Source of the DNA: Acidobacteriota bacterium
Lineage (GTDB): Bacteria > Acidobacteriota > Terriglobia > Acidiferrales > UBA7541
NCBI GenBank assembly: GCA_013289585.1
Contig: JABCZR010000022.1
Span: forward strand, 38,220-102,219
Reading direction: 5' to 3'
Length of the DNA: 64,000 nt
How positions within the stretch are numbered: the stretch's first letter is position 1; each line of letters starts with the position of its first letter. The notes under the pieces are model-generated. The model had not been told where the DNA came from and made no database searches. It saw only the letters and a list, made by a program, of their open reading frames with translations. The translations under genes were made by a program, and so were the position numbers. Shown in pieces: positions 45,233 through 54,186 of this stretch.

Positions 45233-46335
45233 GCCGCACCGGCACAACGCTCGAAGCGCCGCGCACTCTAGGCCCCTTCCCCAAAACCATGCGCGCCGGA
45301 GTCTACCGCCAAAAAGGTCTAGTCCGCGTAGAGGAAGTCCCTGTCCCCGAAGTTACCGACGGTGAAGTCCTCATCAAAGTCGCCGCCTGCGGCATCTGCG
45401 GCACCGACATCAAAAAAATCTTTCACGCTTACGTCCCGCCTCCCCAAATCCTCGGCCACGAGCTTGCCGGCACCGTCGTAGCCATCGGCCGCGGCGTCAC
45501 CAAGTGGAAACTCAGCGACCGCGTCATGAGTTTTCATCACATCCCCTGCGGAAAGTGTTTCTATTGCGAGCGCCGCCTTTTCTCCCAATGCAGCCAATAC
45601 CAGACCACCGGCCTCACCGCAGGCTTTACTCCCAACGGCGGCGGCTTCGCCGAGTACGTAAAAGCCATGCCCTGGGTCGCCGATCGCGGCATCGTGGGTC
45701 TCCCCGACAACGTAACTTTCGAGGAAGCTACCTTCATCGAGCCCATCAACACCATCGCCAAAGCCGTGCAGAAAGCCCGTATTACAGCGGGCGAAACCGT
45801 GCTCATCGCTGGCTGTGGTCCTATCGGCCTCCAATTGCTTATGGTTGCGAATCTCGAAGGCGCCAGGCTCTACACTAGCGACCCCATGGCCGTCCGGCGG
45901 GCCAAGAGCCTGACTCTCGGAGCATTAGAGTCCTTTGACCCCAGTGATGGTAAGCTTGTGGACCAGATCAAGGCCCGGTCGGAGGGGCGGGGCGCCGATG
46001 CGGTTCTGGTAGCGGTTGCGCATCCTTCCGTGGTAGTGGATGCGCTGGCAGCGGTAAGGCCCGGTGGGCGTGTGCTGCTGTTCGCCGCAAATGATCCTGT
46101 AACCAGGATTGAGTTTCCTGCATCTGCTGTAGGGATCGACGAAAAAGAAATCCTGGGCAGCTATAGCGCCGCGGTGGACATCCAAGACTCAGCGGCAGAC
46201 CTGGTGCTACAGAAGAAACTGCCGGTCATGGAGATTGTGACGCACCGGTTTCCGCTCGCTAGAATCCAGGAGGGGCTGGAACTTGCGGCCAAGCCGACAG
46301 TAGAATCCTTGAAGATTTTGATTACCCACGGATGA
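45229..46335 (+). CDS. Zinc-dependent MDR alcohol dehydrogenase, first of two
   Basis: The 368-residue protein has both zinc sites of the medium-chain dehydrogenases: catalytic C57 in ACGICGTD, with H77-E78 in GHE, and the structural site C107/C110/C113/C121 (CGKCFYCERRLFSQC). The NAD(P) motif is AGCGPIGLQLL (about 192). It probably oxidises an alcohol or sugar, as in sorbitol/threonine dehydrogenases. In this operon it may act on the hopanoid side chain or a sugar precursor, which is inference. It overlaps hpnG and the second MDR gene by 4 bp each. Confidence 0.85.
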   Translation: MSRTGTTLEAPRTLGPFPKTMRAGVYRQKGLVRVEEVPVPEVTDGEVLIKVAACGICGTDIKKIFHAYVPPPQILGHELAGTVVAIGRGVTKWKLSDRVMSFHHIPCGKCFYCERRLFSQCSQYQTTGLTAGFTPNGGGFAEYVKAMPWVADRGIVGLPDNVTFEEATFIEPINTIAKAVQKARITAGETVLIAGCGPIGLQLLMVANLEGARLYTSDPMAVRRAKSLTLGALESFDPSDGKLVDQIKARSEGRGADAVLVAVAHPSVVVDALAAVRPGGRVLLFAANDPVTRIEFPASAVGIDEKEILGSYSAAVDIQDSAADLVLQKKLPVMEIVTHRFPLARIQEGLELAAKPTVESLKILITHG

Positions 46336-47447
46336 GAACGACGACGCCAAAGAAGACGGAAGTAGGCGAAGAATTGAAAGTAGCCGAACCACGGATGTCC
46401 GTGCCGTCAAAGATGACGGCAGCGGTGCTCTACGGCAGCGAAGATCTCCGCATCGAGAAGATCGATGTCCCCGCATTGTCCGCGGACGAGGTTTTGTTGC
46501 GCGTCCGGCTGGCGCTCACCGATGGCACCGACCTGAAAGTCTGGAAACGCGGCTATCACGAGAAGATGATTCAGCCGCCCGCCGTCTTCGGCCACGAACT
46601 GGTCGGCGACATCGTAGCCGTAGGCAAGCGCGTGGATGCACGCTGGCGCATCGGCATGCGCGTGATTGCCGCCAACTCCGCGCCGTGCTTGCGCTGCTAC
46701 CACTGCCGCCGTGGGCAAGAAAATCTTTGCGACGATCTGCTCTTCAACAATGGCGCCTATGCCGATTACATGCGCATCCCCGGGCGCATCGTTGTCGAAA
46801 ATATGCTCGAAGTGCCGCACTCCGTGGATGACCAGAGCGCTGCGCTCACCGAGCCGCTCGCCTGCGTTCTCCGCGGAATCCATGAAATGGAAGTGCGCAC
46901 GGGTGACACCGCCGCCGTCATCGGCTGCGGCCCTATCGGATTGAAATATGTTCGTATGCTTTCACGGCGAGGCGTGCGCGTCATCGCGCTCGCGCGGCGC
47001 GCCGGCCCGCTGGATGTTGCCAAACGGCTGGGCGCCTTCGCCACCATTAACGTCACGGAAGTCGTTGATGTCGTGAGCGCAGTGAAGGCCCTGACCGAAG
47101 ACCATCTGGGACCAGATTCTGTCGTGGAAGCGGCGGGAAATCCTGCCACCTGGAAACAGGCCCTCGCCATGGTGCGCCGCGGCGGTGTTGTGAATTTCTT
47201 TAGCGGCCTGCCCTCCAGCACGCGCGTGGAGATTGAGCCCGCGGTTATCCATTATTCGGAGCTCAAGTTGATTTCTCCGTTCCACCACACGCCGCGTTTT
47301 ATTCGCGAAGCCCTCGAAGCCATCCGCCGCGGAGACATCTCCGCGCATGACTTCGTCACCGAAGAAATCCGGCTCGCCGACCTGCCCCAGGCATTCGAAC
47401 GCATGAAGTCCCGCAGCGGCGAAATTAAACTAGCCGTCCGGCCATGA
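46332..47447 (+). CDS. MDR dehydrogenase paralogue, catalytic Cys replaced by Asp
   Basis: The 371-residue protein is a paralogue of its upstream neighbour. The structural zinc site C119/C122/C125/C133 (CLRCYHCRRGQENLC) is intact, and H88-E89 and the NAD(P) motif IGCGPIGLKYV are present. At the position of the catalytic zinc Cys, however, the sequence is ALTDGTD, with Asp64. The catalytic zinc may be held differently, or the protein may work without it. Two tandem MDR dehydrogenases in a hopanoid operon are not part of the standard hpn set that I know. Confidence 0.8.
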   Translation: MRTTTPKKTEVGEELKVAEPRMSVPSKMTAAVLYGSEDLRIEKIDVPALSADEVLLRVRLALTDGTDLKVWKRGYHEKMIQPPAVFGHELVGDIVAVGKRVDARWRIGMRVIAANSAPCLRCYHCRRGQENLCDDLLFNNGAYADYMRIPGRIVVENMLEVPHSVDDQSAALTEPLACVLRGIHEMEVRTGDTAAVIGCGPIGLKYVRMLSRRGVRVIALARRAGPLDVAKRLGAFATINVTEVVDVVSAVKALTEDHLGPDSVVEAAGNPATWKQALAMVRRGGVVNFFSGLPSSTRVEIEPAVIHYSELKLISPFHHTPRFIREALEAIRRGDISAHDFVTEEIRLADLPQAFERMKSRSGEIKLAVRP

Positions 47448-47583
47448 CTTTGGAGTGCGGGAGCCACGCTCCCGCTTTTCCCTCCAGCCCAGAACCTCAA
47501 ATGCACGACACGCCCTCTGCCTTCCAAGGCGCACCGCTCGCGTATTTGCGAGTAATGTCGAGAACGGGAGAACTTCTCCGCTA

Positions 47584-49542
47584 ATGCTGCGCCCCGGCGA
47601 AATTGAAATCACCCGCCACGCCCCGAATCCCGGCTGCACCCCCGAAGCCGCGCAGAAATACACCCGCTGGCTCGCCACTCACCACTACGAGAATTTCAAC
47701 GTCGCTTCCTGGCTCCTCCCAAAGGATCTCCATCAGCATTTCTACAACGTCTACGCCTATTGCCGTTGGGCCGACGATCTCGGCGACGAAGTTCCCGATT
47801 CGAATCGCGCCCTCGAACTCCTCCACTGGTGGGAGCACGAGCTGAACGCCTGTTACGAAGGCAAGCCCTCGCATCCTGTTTTCGTCGCGCTGCGCGAAAC
47901 GATCGTAGCGAAAGATCTTCCCAAACAGCCCTTCGCCGATCTGCTGAAAGCCTTCCGCCAGGATCAAACCGTGAAGCGCTATCCCAACTGGGACGCCGTT
48001 CTGGATTACTGCGTCTACTCCGCGAATCCCGTCGGGCGCTTGGTACTTTATCTCTGTGACTATCGCGACGATCGGCGCCAGAAACTATCCGATGCCACCT
48101 GCACCGCGCTGCAACTCGCCAATTTCTGGCAGGACGTTTCGCGCGACTTGGAAAAAGGCCGCATCTACATTCCACTTGATGCCGCCGCCGCGCAGGGCCT
48201 CACCGAAAATGACATCGTCGAGCGCCGCTTTGATGACCGCTACGTCCAATTGATGAAGAACTTGATCGCACGCACGCGCGAACTTTTTGCCGAAGGCATG
48301 CCCCTCGCGAAATTGGTGGACGGCCGCCTAAGCATTGACCTCGAAATGTTCAGCCGCGGCGGGGTCGCCGTTCTCGACGCCATCGAATCCATCGGCTACG
48401 ACACTCTCCACCATCGCCCCTCGATCAGCAAACGGATGCAAGCGGGGCTATTGGGGCGAACATTGGTGACTCACCTGCTGCGCCGAAGCACTGAGCCGCA
48501 GCAATCCGTTCATGTTCCCGCTCGCACCGTTGTACCGGCTCAGCAGGCTGCCCCGGTTTCGAACACCACGATCGAGGCTTCCTACGCGGAGTGCTACCGG
48601 ATCGCCCGTGCCTCCCGCAGCAATTTCTACGCCGCCTTTTTTCTTTTGCCGAAACCCAAGCGTGACGCCATGGCAGCTCTATATGCTTTTATGCGTCTCG
48701 TCGATGACGTCTCGGATGAAGATCATGGGCTTCTCGCCAAGCAGCGCGGCCTTGCAAAATGGCGCGCCACTTTTGACGAGGCCGTTACCGGTAACTCACA
48801 GGTCTTTGATGGAACGGCAGCGATTCCATTACCTTCCGAGCCCTCCTTTGGCGAGGCGGAAGTTCTCCCGGCGTTGGTCGACACGATGCAGCGGTACAAA
48901 ATGCCGGCGCGATATCTCCACGATTTGATCAGCGGCGCGGAGATGGATCTCACGGTGCAAACCTATCCGACGTTCGAACGCTTGCGCGAATATTGTTACC
49001 GCGTCGCCGGCACTGTCGGTTTGACCTGCACCCACGTTTTCGGTTTCCAGGATGCGCGCGCCCTCGACCTTGCGGAAAAACTCGGCCTCGCGTTTCAGCT
49101 CACCAACATCATTCGCGACGTCCACGAAGATTTCAGACTCGGACGCGTCTATCTTCCGGAAGAGGACCTCGCTCGTTACGGAGTCTCTCCCGATGATTTT
49201 GGCCGCACCGAATCGACACTCGGCGTGCGCGAGCTGCTGCGATTCGAATCCGAGCGTGCCTGGCAATTGTACGAAGAAGGCTCCGCGCTGCTGGGCCTGA
49301 TCGACGCGGACAGCCGCGGCGCGTTGTGGCTGCTCGTCCACACGTACAGTGCGCTGCTCGGACGCATCGAGTCGGTCGATTTCGCCGTTTTCGGTGAGCG
49401 CGTGCGCCTTTCGAAAGCTGAAAAAATGATGTTCATCGCCAAGGCGCGCTTCGGCCGCCACACGGAAGAGAATATTCTTGAAAAGCGTGATCGTGATCGG
49501 CGGCGGCCTGGCGGGACTGGCAGCCGGCGTCGCGCTGGCTGA
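47584..49542 (+). CDS. Fused squalene-forming enzymes HpnC-HpnD
   Basis: HpnC and HpnD together turn two farnesyl diphosphates into hydroxysqualene (via presqualene diphosphate). Here one 652-residue chain holds both trans-isoprenyl transferase domains. The first (about 20-290) has DDLGD (64-68) and DVSRD (184-188); the second (about 330-630) has DDVSD (374-378) and DVHED (512-516). They are joined by a Pro/Ala/Gln-rich linker at about 300-328. Both retain the Asp-rich metal sites. ATG 47584 is the likely start; the frame is open to 47455. The last 65 bp overlap hpnE, so the tail may end with the stop at 49542. Confidence 0.85.
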   Translation: MLRPGEIEITRHAPNPGCTPEAAQKYTRWLATHHYENFNVASWLLPKDLHQHFYNVYAYCRWADDLGDEVPDSNRALELLHWWEHELNACYEGKPSHPVFVALRETIVAKDLPKQPFADLLKAFRQDQTVKRYPNWDAVLDYCVYSANPVGRLVLYLCDYRDDRRQKLSDATCTALQLANFWQDVSRDLEKGRIYIPLDAAAAQGLTENDIVERRFDDRYVQLMKNLIARTRELFAEGMPLAKLVDGRLSIDLEMFSRGGVAVLDAIESIGYDTLHHRPSISKRMQAGLLGRTLVTHLLRRSTEPQQSVHVPARTVVPAQQAAPVSNTTIEASYAECYRIARASRSNFYAAFFLLPKPKRDAMAALYAFMRLVDDVSDEDHGLLAKQRGLAKWRATFDEAVTGNSQVFDGTAAIPLPSEPSFGEAEVLPALVDTMQRYKMPARYLHDLISGAEMDLTVQTYPTFERLREYCYRVAGTVGLTCTHVFGFQDARALDLAEKLGLAFQLTNIIRDVHEDFRLGRVYLPEEDLARYGVSPDDFGRTESTLGVRELLRFESERAWQLYEEGSALLGLIDADSRGALWLLVHTYSALLGRIESVDFAVFGERVRLSKAEKMMFIAKARFGRHTEENILEKRDRDRRRPGGTGSRRRAG

Positions 49543-50920
49543 ATCCGGCTGGCGCGTACGCCTGTTTGAACAGCGTCCCTTCCTCGGCGGCCGCGCAACC
49601 TCGTACGTGTTGCCGGACGGCGAGCACGTCGATAATTGCCAGCACGTGACACTCGGCTGCTGCACCAACCTTGCGGATTTTTACGCGCGTGTCGGCTCCG
49701 CGGACAAAATCAAATTCTTCGACCGCCTGTTTTTCCTCGATCCGCAAGGCCGCCGCGGCGAAATACAAGCCGGGATTTTTCCTGCGCCTTTTCATATGAC
49801 CGGCTCTTTCGCGGCATTCGCACCGCTGACCCTGCGCGACAAATTGTCCATCGCGCGAGCGATGCTGGATATTTTGCGCACCCAGGGGAAACCCGCGGAC
49901 CTCGAGGAAAGTGGCGGCCTCTCCATGTTCGAATGGCTGAGCCGGCGCGGACAGACACCCGGCGCGATCGAAAGATTCTGGCGCGTCGTTCTTGTCAGCG
50001 CGCTCGATGAGGAACTGGATCGCACCGACGCGCGTTTTGGCGTGGATGTTTTCTGGAAAGCCTTTCTTTCGAATCGCACGGGATACCGCATGGGAGTGCC
50101 TGCCGTGCCGCTCGCGAATTTGTACGCTGGATGCAAGATGGAAATCGAGCGGCGCGGCGGAGAAGTGGTTTTGCGCGCGCCGGTGCGTGGCCTGAAAATC
50201 GAAAATGGAGAAATCGCCGGCGTTCGCTTCGATGAAGGGAAAGAAGAAACTGCGGACTCGTATGTTTTTGCCGTGCCGCACACCGCGCTCGCGGAGTTGC
50301 TGCCGGAAAGCGTGAAGCAAGCGGATCCCTCGCTCGCCAATCTCGACAAAATAAAAGTTTCGCCAATTACCGGCGTGCATTTCTGGTTTGACCGGCAAGT
50401 GATGAAAGAGCCGTTCGTAACTTTGCTGGACACCACGACCCAATGGGTTTTCAACAAAACGGCGTTGTACGGCGATTCGAACGGAGCAAGCAGGAGTGTG
50501 CAAGGTGGACAGTACCTGCAACTGGTCATTAGCGCGTCATACGATTTGCTGCAAAAGCCGCGCCAGGAAATTATCGATCTCTGTTTGAACGAAGTGCGGC
50601 ACGCGTTTCCCGCGGCACGCCAGGCGGAATTGGTGAAGGCTACCGTCATAAAAGAGGCCGCCGCAACATTTTCACCGGAGCCGGGAGTGGACCGCTGGCG
50701 GCCAAAACAGGAATCTTCCGTTCGCGGTTTATTTCTTGCCGGAGATTGGACGGCGACGGGCTGGCCGGCCACGATGGAAGGCGCAGTACGCAGCGGATAT
50801 CTTGCTGCGGAAGCGGTGCTGCGTTCGAACGGAACACCGCGAAAGTTTCTGCAACCCGATCTGGAGCCGGACGGATTTGTGGGCATGTGGATTGGAAAGA
50901 GTGCGCAGGAAAAGAACTGA
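49478..50920 (+). CDS. hpnE: Squalene-associated FAD desaturase HpnE
   Basis: HpnE reduces hydroxysqualene to squalene, following HpnC/D. The 480-residue protein starts with TTG 49478 (GGAAGAG nearby; a GTG at 49487 is possible) and has the FAD motif VIVIGGGLAGLAAGVALAESG, then RPFLGGRATS and HVDNCQHVTLGCCTNL. The C-terminal FLAGDWTATGWPATMEGAVRSG closes the FAD site. Length and motifs fit HpnE. It overlaps the fused hpnC-hpnD gene by 65 bp, an unusually long overlap. It is the last gene of the operon. Confidence 0.9.
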   Translation: MKSVIVIGGGLAGLAAGVALAESGWRVRLFEQRPFLGGRATSYVLPDGEHVDNCQHVTLGCCTNLADFYARVGSADKIKFFDRLFFLDPQGRRGEIQAGIFPAPFHMTGSFAAFAPLTLRDKLSIARAMLDILRTQGKPADLEESGGLSMFEWLSRRGQTPGAIERFWRVVLVSALDEELDRTDARFGVDVFWKAFLSNRTGYRMGVPAVPLANLYAGCKMEIERRGGEVVLRAPVRGLKIENGEIAGVRFDEGKEETADSYVFAVPHTALAELLPESVKQADPSLANLDKIKVSPITGVHFWFDRQVMKEPFVTLLDTTTQWVFNKTALYGDSNGASRSVQGGQYLQLVISASYDLLQKPRQEIIDLCLNEVRHAFPAARQAELVKATVIKEAAATFSPEPGVDRWRPKQESSVRGLFLAGDWTATGWPATMEGAVRSGYLAAEAVLRSNGTPRKFLQPDLEPDGFVGMWIGKSAQEKN

Positions 50921-50989
50921 AGCGGGGAATCGAGATCCGAGAACAGAGACCAGAGATCTCGAGAGATGGCCTCAAGAGAGTTGCAGGCA

Positions 50990-51295
50990 TCATGGCGCCA
51001 CCAGCTCGTATACGCCGAGGCGGCGTTCGCTTAGGGTTAGATTTTCGCCGAGAGCGTCAATCGCCTGGTATTCGGATTTGTGGGTGGCGAGGAATGCTTC
51101 ATAGGAGTGGCGGGTCGTCCAGAAATCGAGCGTGAGGTATACATTCGAACGAAAGGGATCATGGAGCAGGCGAGTTTCGCGGTAGTGCGAATCGGTTCGA
51201 AAGAGCTCGTCCCAGGCACCGGCGGGCCCATAGAGCTTTTCGAACGGTTTTTCGCAACCCGGCTTGACTTCGTACTCCCAGAGGACTAAAAACAT
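50990..51295 (-). CDS. Antibiotic-biosynthesis-monooxygenase-like (ABM/dimeric barrel) protein
   Basis: The 101-residue protein starts at ATG 51295 and has the small ferredoxin-like dimeric alpha-beta barrel pattern: first strand FLVLWEYEV, then GCEKPFEKLYG, ETRLLHDPFRSNVYLTLDFW and a final SERRLGVYEL strand. Such proteins act as heme-degrading or quinol monooxygenases, or are non-catalytic. I see no clear catalytic signature. GGAG lies about 12 bases upstream. It is convergent with hpnE, on the other strand, and not part of the hopanoid operon. Confidence 0.65.
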   Translation of the reverse strand: MFLVLWEYEVKPGCEKPFEKLYGPAGAWDELFRTDSHYRETRLLHDPFRSNVYLTLDFWTTRHSYEAFLATHKSEYQAIDALGENLTLSERRLGVYELVAP

Positions 51296-51477
51296 AGTGT
51301 ACCCATCTCCTGCTCTCGGACGCACGCAACTCTGCAAGGAAATTCTAGGTAATGTTTGCGCAATCCGGCCGAGTGTAGCAATCCGATTGGAACTAAGCCA
51401 AGTAGGGAAGCGCGACAGCGCATAAAGTCTAAGTTGTAGCCGTTGCAGTCCGTCGAGACTGGCGGACGGAGGCGTTT

Positions 51478-51960
51478 GTGGATCGAAAGTACAGCCACCG
51501 CGGGTACCGCGACGCGGAAAAAGAAGATAAAAAGAATAAAACGCACGAGCGCAAACCGCCGGCTGGCGGGCCGCGCGGCGCGGATCAGTTCGGGCCACGC
51601 ACGCCGCGCATGGTGGGAACGGTGACGCGCGCGCGCTGCGCGAATTGCGGAGCGGTGCTGACTCCGGGATTTGATCCGAACGGAACGTGCCCGAAATGCG
51701 GATTGGAATTGCACTGCTGCAAACAGTGCCGGTTTTTCGATTCCGGCGCGCAGTTCGAGTGCACGCAGCCAATCCCGGAGCGCATTTCGCCGAAAGACGC
51801 AAAAAACAACTGCAAGTTTTACGAATTTCGCACCACGGTGGAAAAAGACACCGCGCCGACTTCCTATTCGCAGCCAGCTCCAGCCGGATCCGCGCCCCCA
51901 TCGGCGCCGCCGCGGCACAACGATGCGCGTCAAGCGTTTGACGATCTTTTCAAGAAGTAG
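51478..51960 (+). CDS. Zinc-ribbon protein of unknown function
   Basis: The 160-residue protein starts with GTG 51478, with GGAGG five bases upstream. A basic N-terminal region is followed by a treble-clef-like Cys set at about 52-75: CANC, CPKC and LHCCKQC, then FECTQP and NNCKFYE. Eight or nine Cys could bind two zinc ions. The C-terminus is Pro/Ala-rich. It is only 6 bp from the next gene (alanine racemase family), so they are probably co-transcribed. I know no function for this protein. Confidence 0.7.
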   Translation: MDRKYSHRGYRDAEKEDKKNKTHERKPPAGGPRGADQFGPRTPRMVGTVTRARCANCGAVLTPGFDPNGTCPKCGLELHCCKQCRFFDSGAQFECTQPIPERISPKDAKNNCKFYEFRTTVEKDTAPTSYSQPAPAGSAPPSAPPRHNDARQAFDDLFKK

Positions 51961-51966
51961 CCGCTC

Positions 51967-53181
51967 ATGAAATCTTCGCGCCGCTCCTTCCTGGAAGCCG
52001 GACTCGCTCTCCCCGCACTTCTCCATTCTGTTCCTTCTCTCGCGGACGCGCCGCAAACCGAGAAACCCTCCACGTCCAAGGATTCTTCGTTTGATCCGTG
52101 GGTGGAAATTGACAAGGAAAACCTGCGGCACAATGTCCTGGAAATTTCGCGGCGCGTGAGCGAGCGGCCGATTCTGGCGGTGATCAAAAACAATGGGTAT
52201 GGCACGGGGGTGGCCAACGCGGCGCAACTGCTGGAGCCACAGACGGAAATTCTCGGATTTGCGGTAGTGAAATTTCACGAGGCGATCACGCTGCGTGATG
52301 CTGGGATTCGCAAGCCCGTGCTGTTGATGGGTCCCTTCGACGAGACGAATCTGGAAGAGGCCGTGGCGCGGAACATCATGCCGATGATCTACACGCGGAT
52401 GGGCCCGGTACTGGACAAGGTCGCGGCGAAACTGCAGAAGAACATTGCGCCGCATGTTTGCGTCGATACGGGCATTGGGCGCGTGGGCGTTCCGTATTAT
52501 CAAGCCGCGCCGCTGATCAGAGACTTGGCGAGCAGGAAGTCGGTGCAAATCCAGGGAACGATGATGACGTTCGCCGAGGACATGGATTTTGACAAAGAAC
52601 AGTTGCGGAGGTTTCAGGATACTTGCGGAGCTCTGGAAAAAGAAGGAATTGCGCTGGGGAAAAAGCACACCGCTTCGAGTTTTACACTGTTCCAGCATCC
52701 GGATGCGTTTTTGGACATGGTGCGGCCGGGGATGGCGATTTATGGGATTTATTCGGAGAACGAATTTCGGCACACGGGAATCCTGGAGTTGCGTCCGGCA
52801 ATCGGCCTGAAGGCGCGCGTGGTGTATGCGAAAAAGCTGCGCAAGGGAGACAGCGCGGGCTACAACAGAGCATACATGGCCAAGGACGATGTGTGGGTAG
52901 CGACGCTGCCGGTGGGGCATGCGGACGGCTGGCCGCGAGTGGCGGCGAAGGGCGCGAAAGTGCGAATCAATGGAGTGCTTTATCCGGTGATTGCTTCGGT
53001 CTCCGCGAGCCATTGCATTGTGGAGATTGGGAGCGAAGAGCGAGTGAAGATCGGGGACACGGTTACGTTTTTCGACGGGCAGGCGGGTTCGCGGCCGGAA
53101 GATGTGTCGGCGGCTTGCGGCGCGTCGGTTTATGACCTCACGATGCATTTGAACCCGCTCTTGCCTCGCAAAATCGTTTAG
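51967..53181 (+). CDS. Alanine-racemase-family enzyme with Tat signal
   Basis: The 404-residue PLP enzyme has the catalytic Lys74 in AVIKNNGYGTG and Tyr299 in AGYNRAY, plus VRPGMAIYGI (about 252) and VGHADGWPR (about 313). These are the marks of alanine racemase (fold type III). The N-terminus is unusual: S4-R5-R6-S7-F8-L9 followed by a hydrophobic stretch is a twin-arginine signal. Alanine racemases are normally cytoplasmic; exported relatives are broad-spectrum amino acid racemases. Export by Tat would fit folding with PLP before translocation. The family is sure, the substrate is not. Confidence 0.8.
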   Translation: MKSSRRSFLEAGLALPALLHSVPSLADAPQTEKPSTSKDSSFDPWVEIDKENLRHNVLEISRRVSERPILAVIKNNGYGTGVANAAQLLEPQTEILGFAVVKFHEAITLRDAGIRKPVLLMGPFDETNLEEAVARNIMPMIYTRMGPVLDKVAAKLQKNIAPHVCVDTGIGRVGVPYYQAAPLIRDLASRKSVQIQGTMMTFAEDMDFDKEQLRRFQDTCGALEKEGIALGKKHTASSFTLFQHPDAFLDMVRPGMAIYGIYSENEFRHTGILELRPAIGLKARVVYAKKLRKGDSAGYNRAYMAKDDVWVATLPVGHADGWPRVAAKGAKVRINGVLYPVIASVSASHCIVEIGSEERVKIGDTVTFFDGQAGSRPEDVSAACGASVYDLTMHLNPLLPRKIV

Positions 53182-53261
53182 AAGATTTCCTCATTTGTTG
53201 CTTCCGTATTTCCTTCCAGAGAGCGACCTGCTCCTGTAAATGACCAGCGAGGCCCCGGAGA

Positions 53262-53320
53262 GGGCGCAGCCGTGCTGCGCCCCTACAACAATCGGGAGCG
53301 GGGGCGACACCGCCCGTAAC
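53262..53320 (-). repeat. REP-like palindrome pair
   Basis: On the minus strand GTAG (53283-53286) is followed directly by a perfect 9-bp hairpin (arms 53274-53282 and 53262-53270, loop 53271-53273). A second hairpin, GGGCG/CGCCC, lies at 53302-53315. The pair lies between convergent genes and resembles the units at 44344 and 57147. It could also help terminate transcription from both sides. Confidence 0.65.
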
Positions 53321-53358
53321 TGCGCTTTTGGCAGGCCCTTCGGCTGCGCTCAGGGCAG

Positions 53359-53853
53359 TCATGAGGACTCCTTGGAATTGGGCACATCAGAGCTGGGGGT
53401 ACGCCAGTGCATGTCTGGATGACTTGGCCGGGCGGGCATTCGGAAACCCTGGCAGCCTGGCGGGCGGGGGAGAGTGCCGAAGTCGATGGTAACGGGTTCA
53501 TCTTCGGGATAGAGTTCGTGTTCGATGGCGGGGAGGGTGCGGAGGATCAAGTTGCAAGTGTAGGCCATGACAGCGGCGCGGCGCGGGTGGATGCGGCCTT
53601 CGACCTGGAGTTGGAGGAGACGGGAGAGGAACTTGTTAAGGGGGATGGCAGAGGTGAAATCGGAGAGACCGTCGGTGAGATAGGCGGTGAGGTCGGAACC
53701 TTCGAGGCGGACGGGGCGGGAGGCCGAGTGTTTGGAGCAGAGGCCGGTGGCGGCGTTGGAGACGGCATGACGGCAACGGCGGCCGGTTCGGGTGTGATAC
53801 TGGCAGCGGGGCAAGTCACTGGCGGAACTAGAGTTGATGGATGGTTCGTTCAT
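53359..53853 (-). CDS. Cys/His-motif protein of unknown function
   Basis: ATG 53853 has GAGGACC just upstream and gives 164 residues; the frame is open to 53919. Near the N-terminus, C-x2-H, C-x-H and C-x2-H (CQYH, CRH, CSKH at about residues 17-42) look like a small zinc-binding motif. The rest is helical, with FLSRLLQLQVEGRIHPRRAAVMAY as the most regular part, and then a Pro-rich acidic tail. A CxxH motif of this kind occurs in several acidobacterial proteins whose role is unknown. It is preceded by an unusual pyrimidine-rich leader. Confidence 0.6.
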   Translation of the reverse strand: MNEPSINSSSASDLPRCQYHTRTGRRCRHAVSNAATGLCSKHSASRPVRLEGSDLTAYLTDGLSDFTSAIPLNKFLSRLLQLQVEGRIHPRRAAVMAYTCNLILRTLPAIEHELYPEDEPVTIDFGTLPRPPGCQGFRMPARPSHPDMHWRTPSSDVPNSKESS

Positions 53854-54186
53854 GGTGGTCCTCAGATGTGAGATTTTTTGGAGCAACTGGCACTTGAGAT
53901 GTTTGGAGAGGGCCCCCACACCCCGGCATTTTTAAGAAAGAGTGAGGAAAGGATTGAATGGAAAGGAGTTGTGAAACGCTCTTGGGGCCAAGAGCGAGAA
54001 GAGAGAGGAAAAGAGAGAGGGGGACTGGTTCCAAAACGGGAAAGGAGGGTGGCACAGAGAGGAAAGGGAAGATTTGGCGAGAGTGGGTTGTAAAAAGCAC
54101 ACTGTATTATAACACGGGAATAGCTAATATAAAGTAATATTATACATCAGTACTGGGATTAGGTTGGGATACAAGCGTAAGGGGTG
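53854..54186. other. Pyrimidine-rich leader and AT-rich promoter region
   Basis: This 333-base stretch holds no convincing gene. On the minus strand it begins with an AT-rich segment at 54100-54160 with TATAAT-like words, a possible promoter of the gene at 53853. It is followed by a very pyrimidine-rich run (TC-rich) over about 53900-54080. The 90-residue minus-strand frame there is low complexity and lacks a ribosome-binding site. The transcript leader would be about 240 nt. Confidence 0.4.

Noticed and set aside
53828..54100. 90-residue minus-strand frame
   Set aside because: Low-complexity Pro/Ser/Leu-rich translation of the pyrimidine-rich stretch; probably the leader of the 53853 gene.
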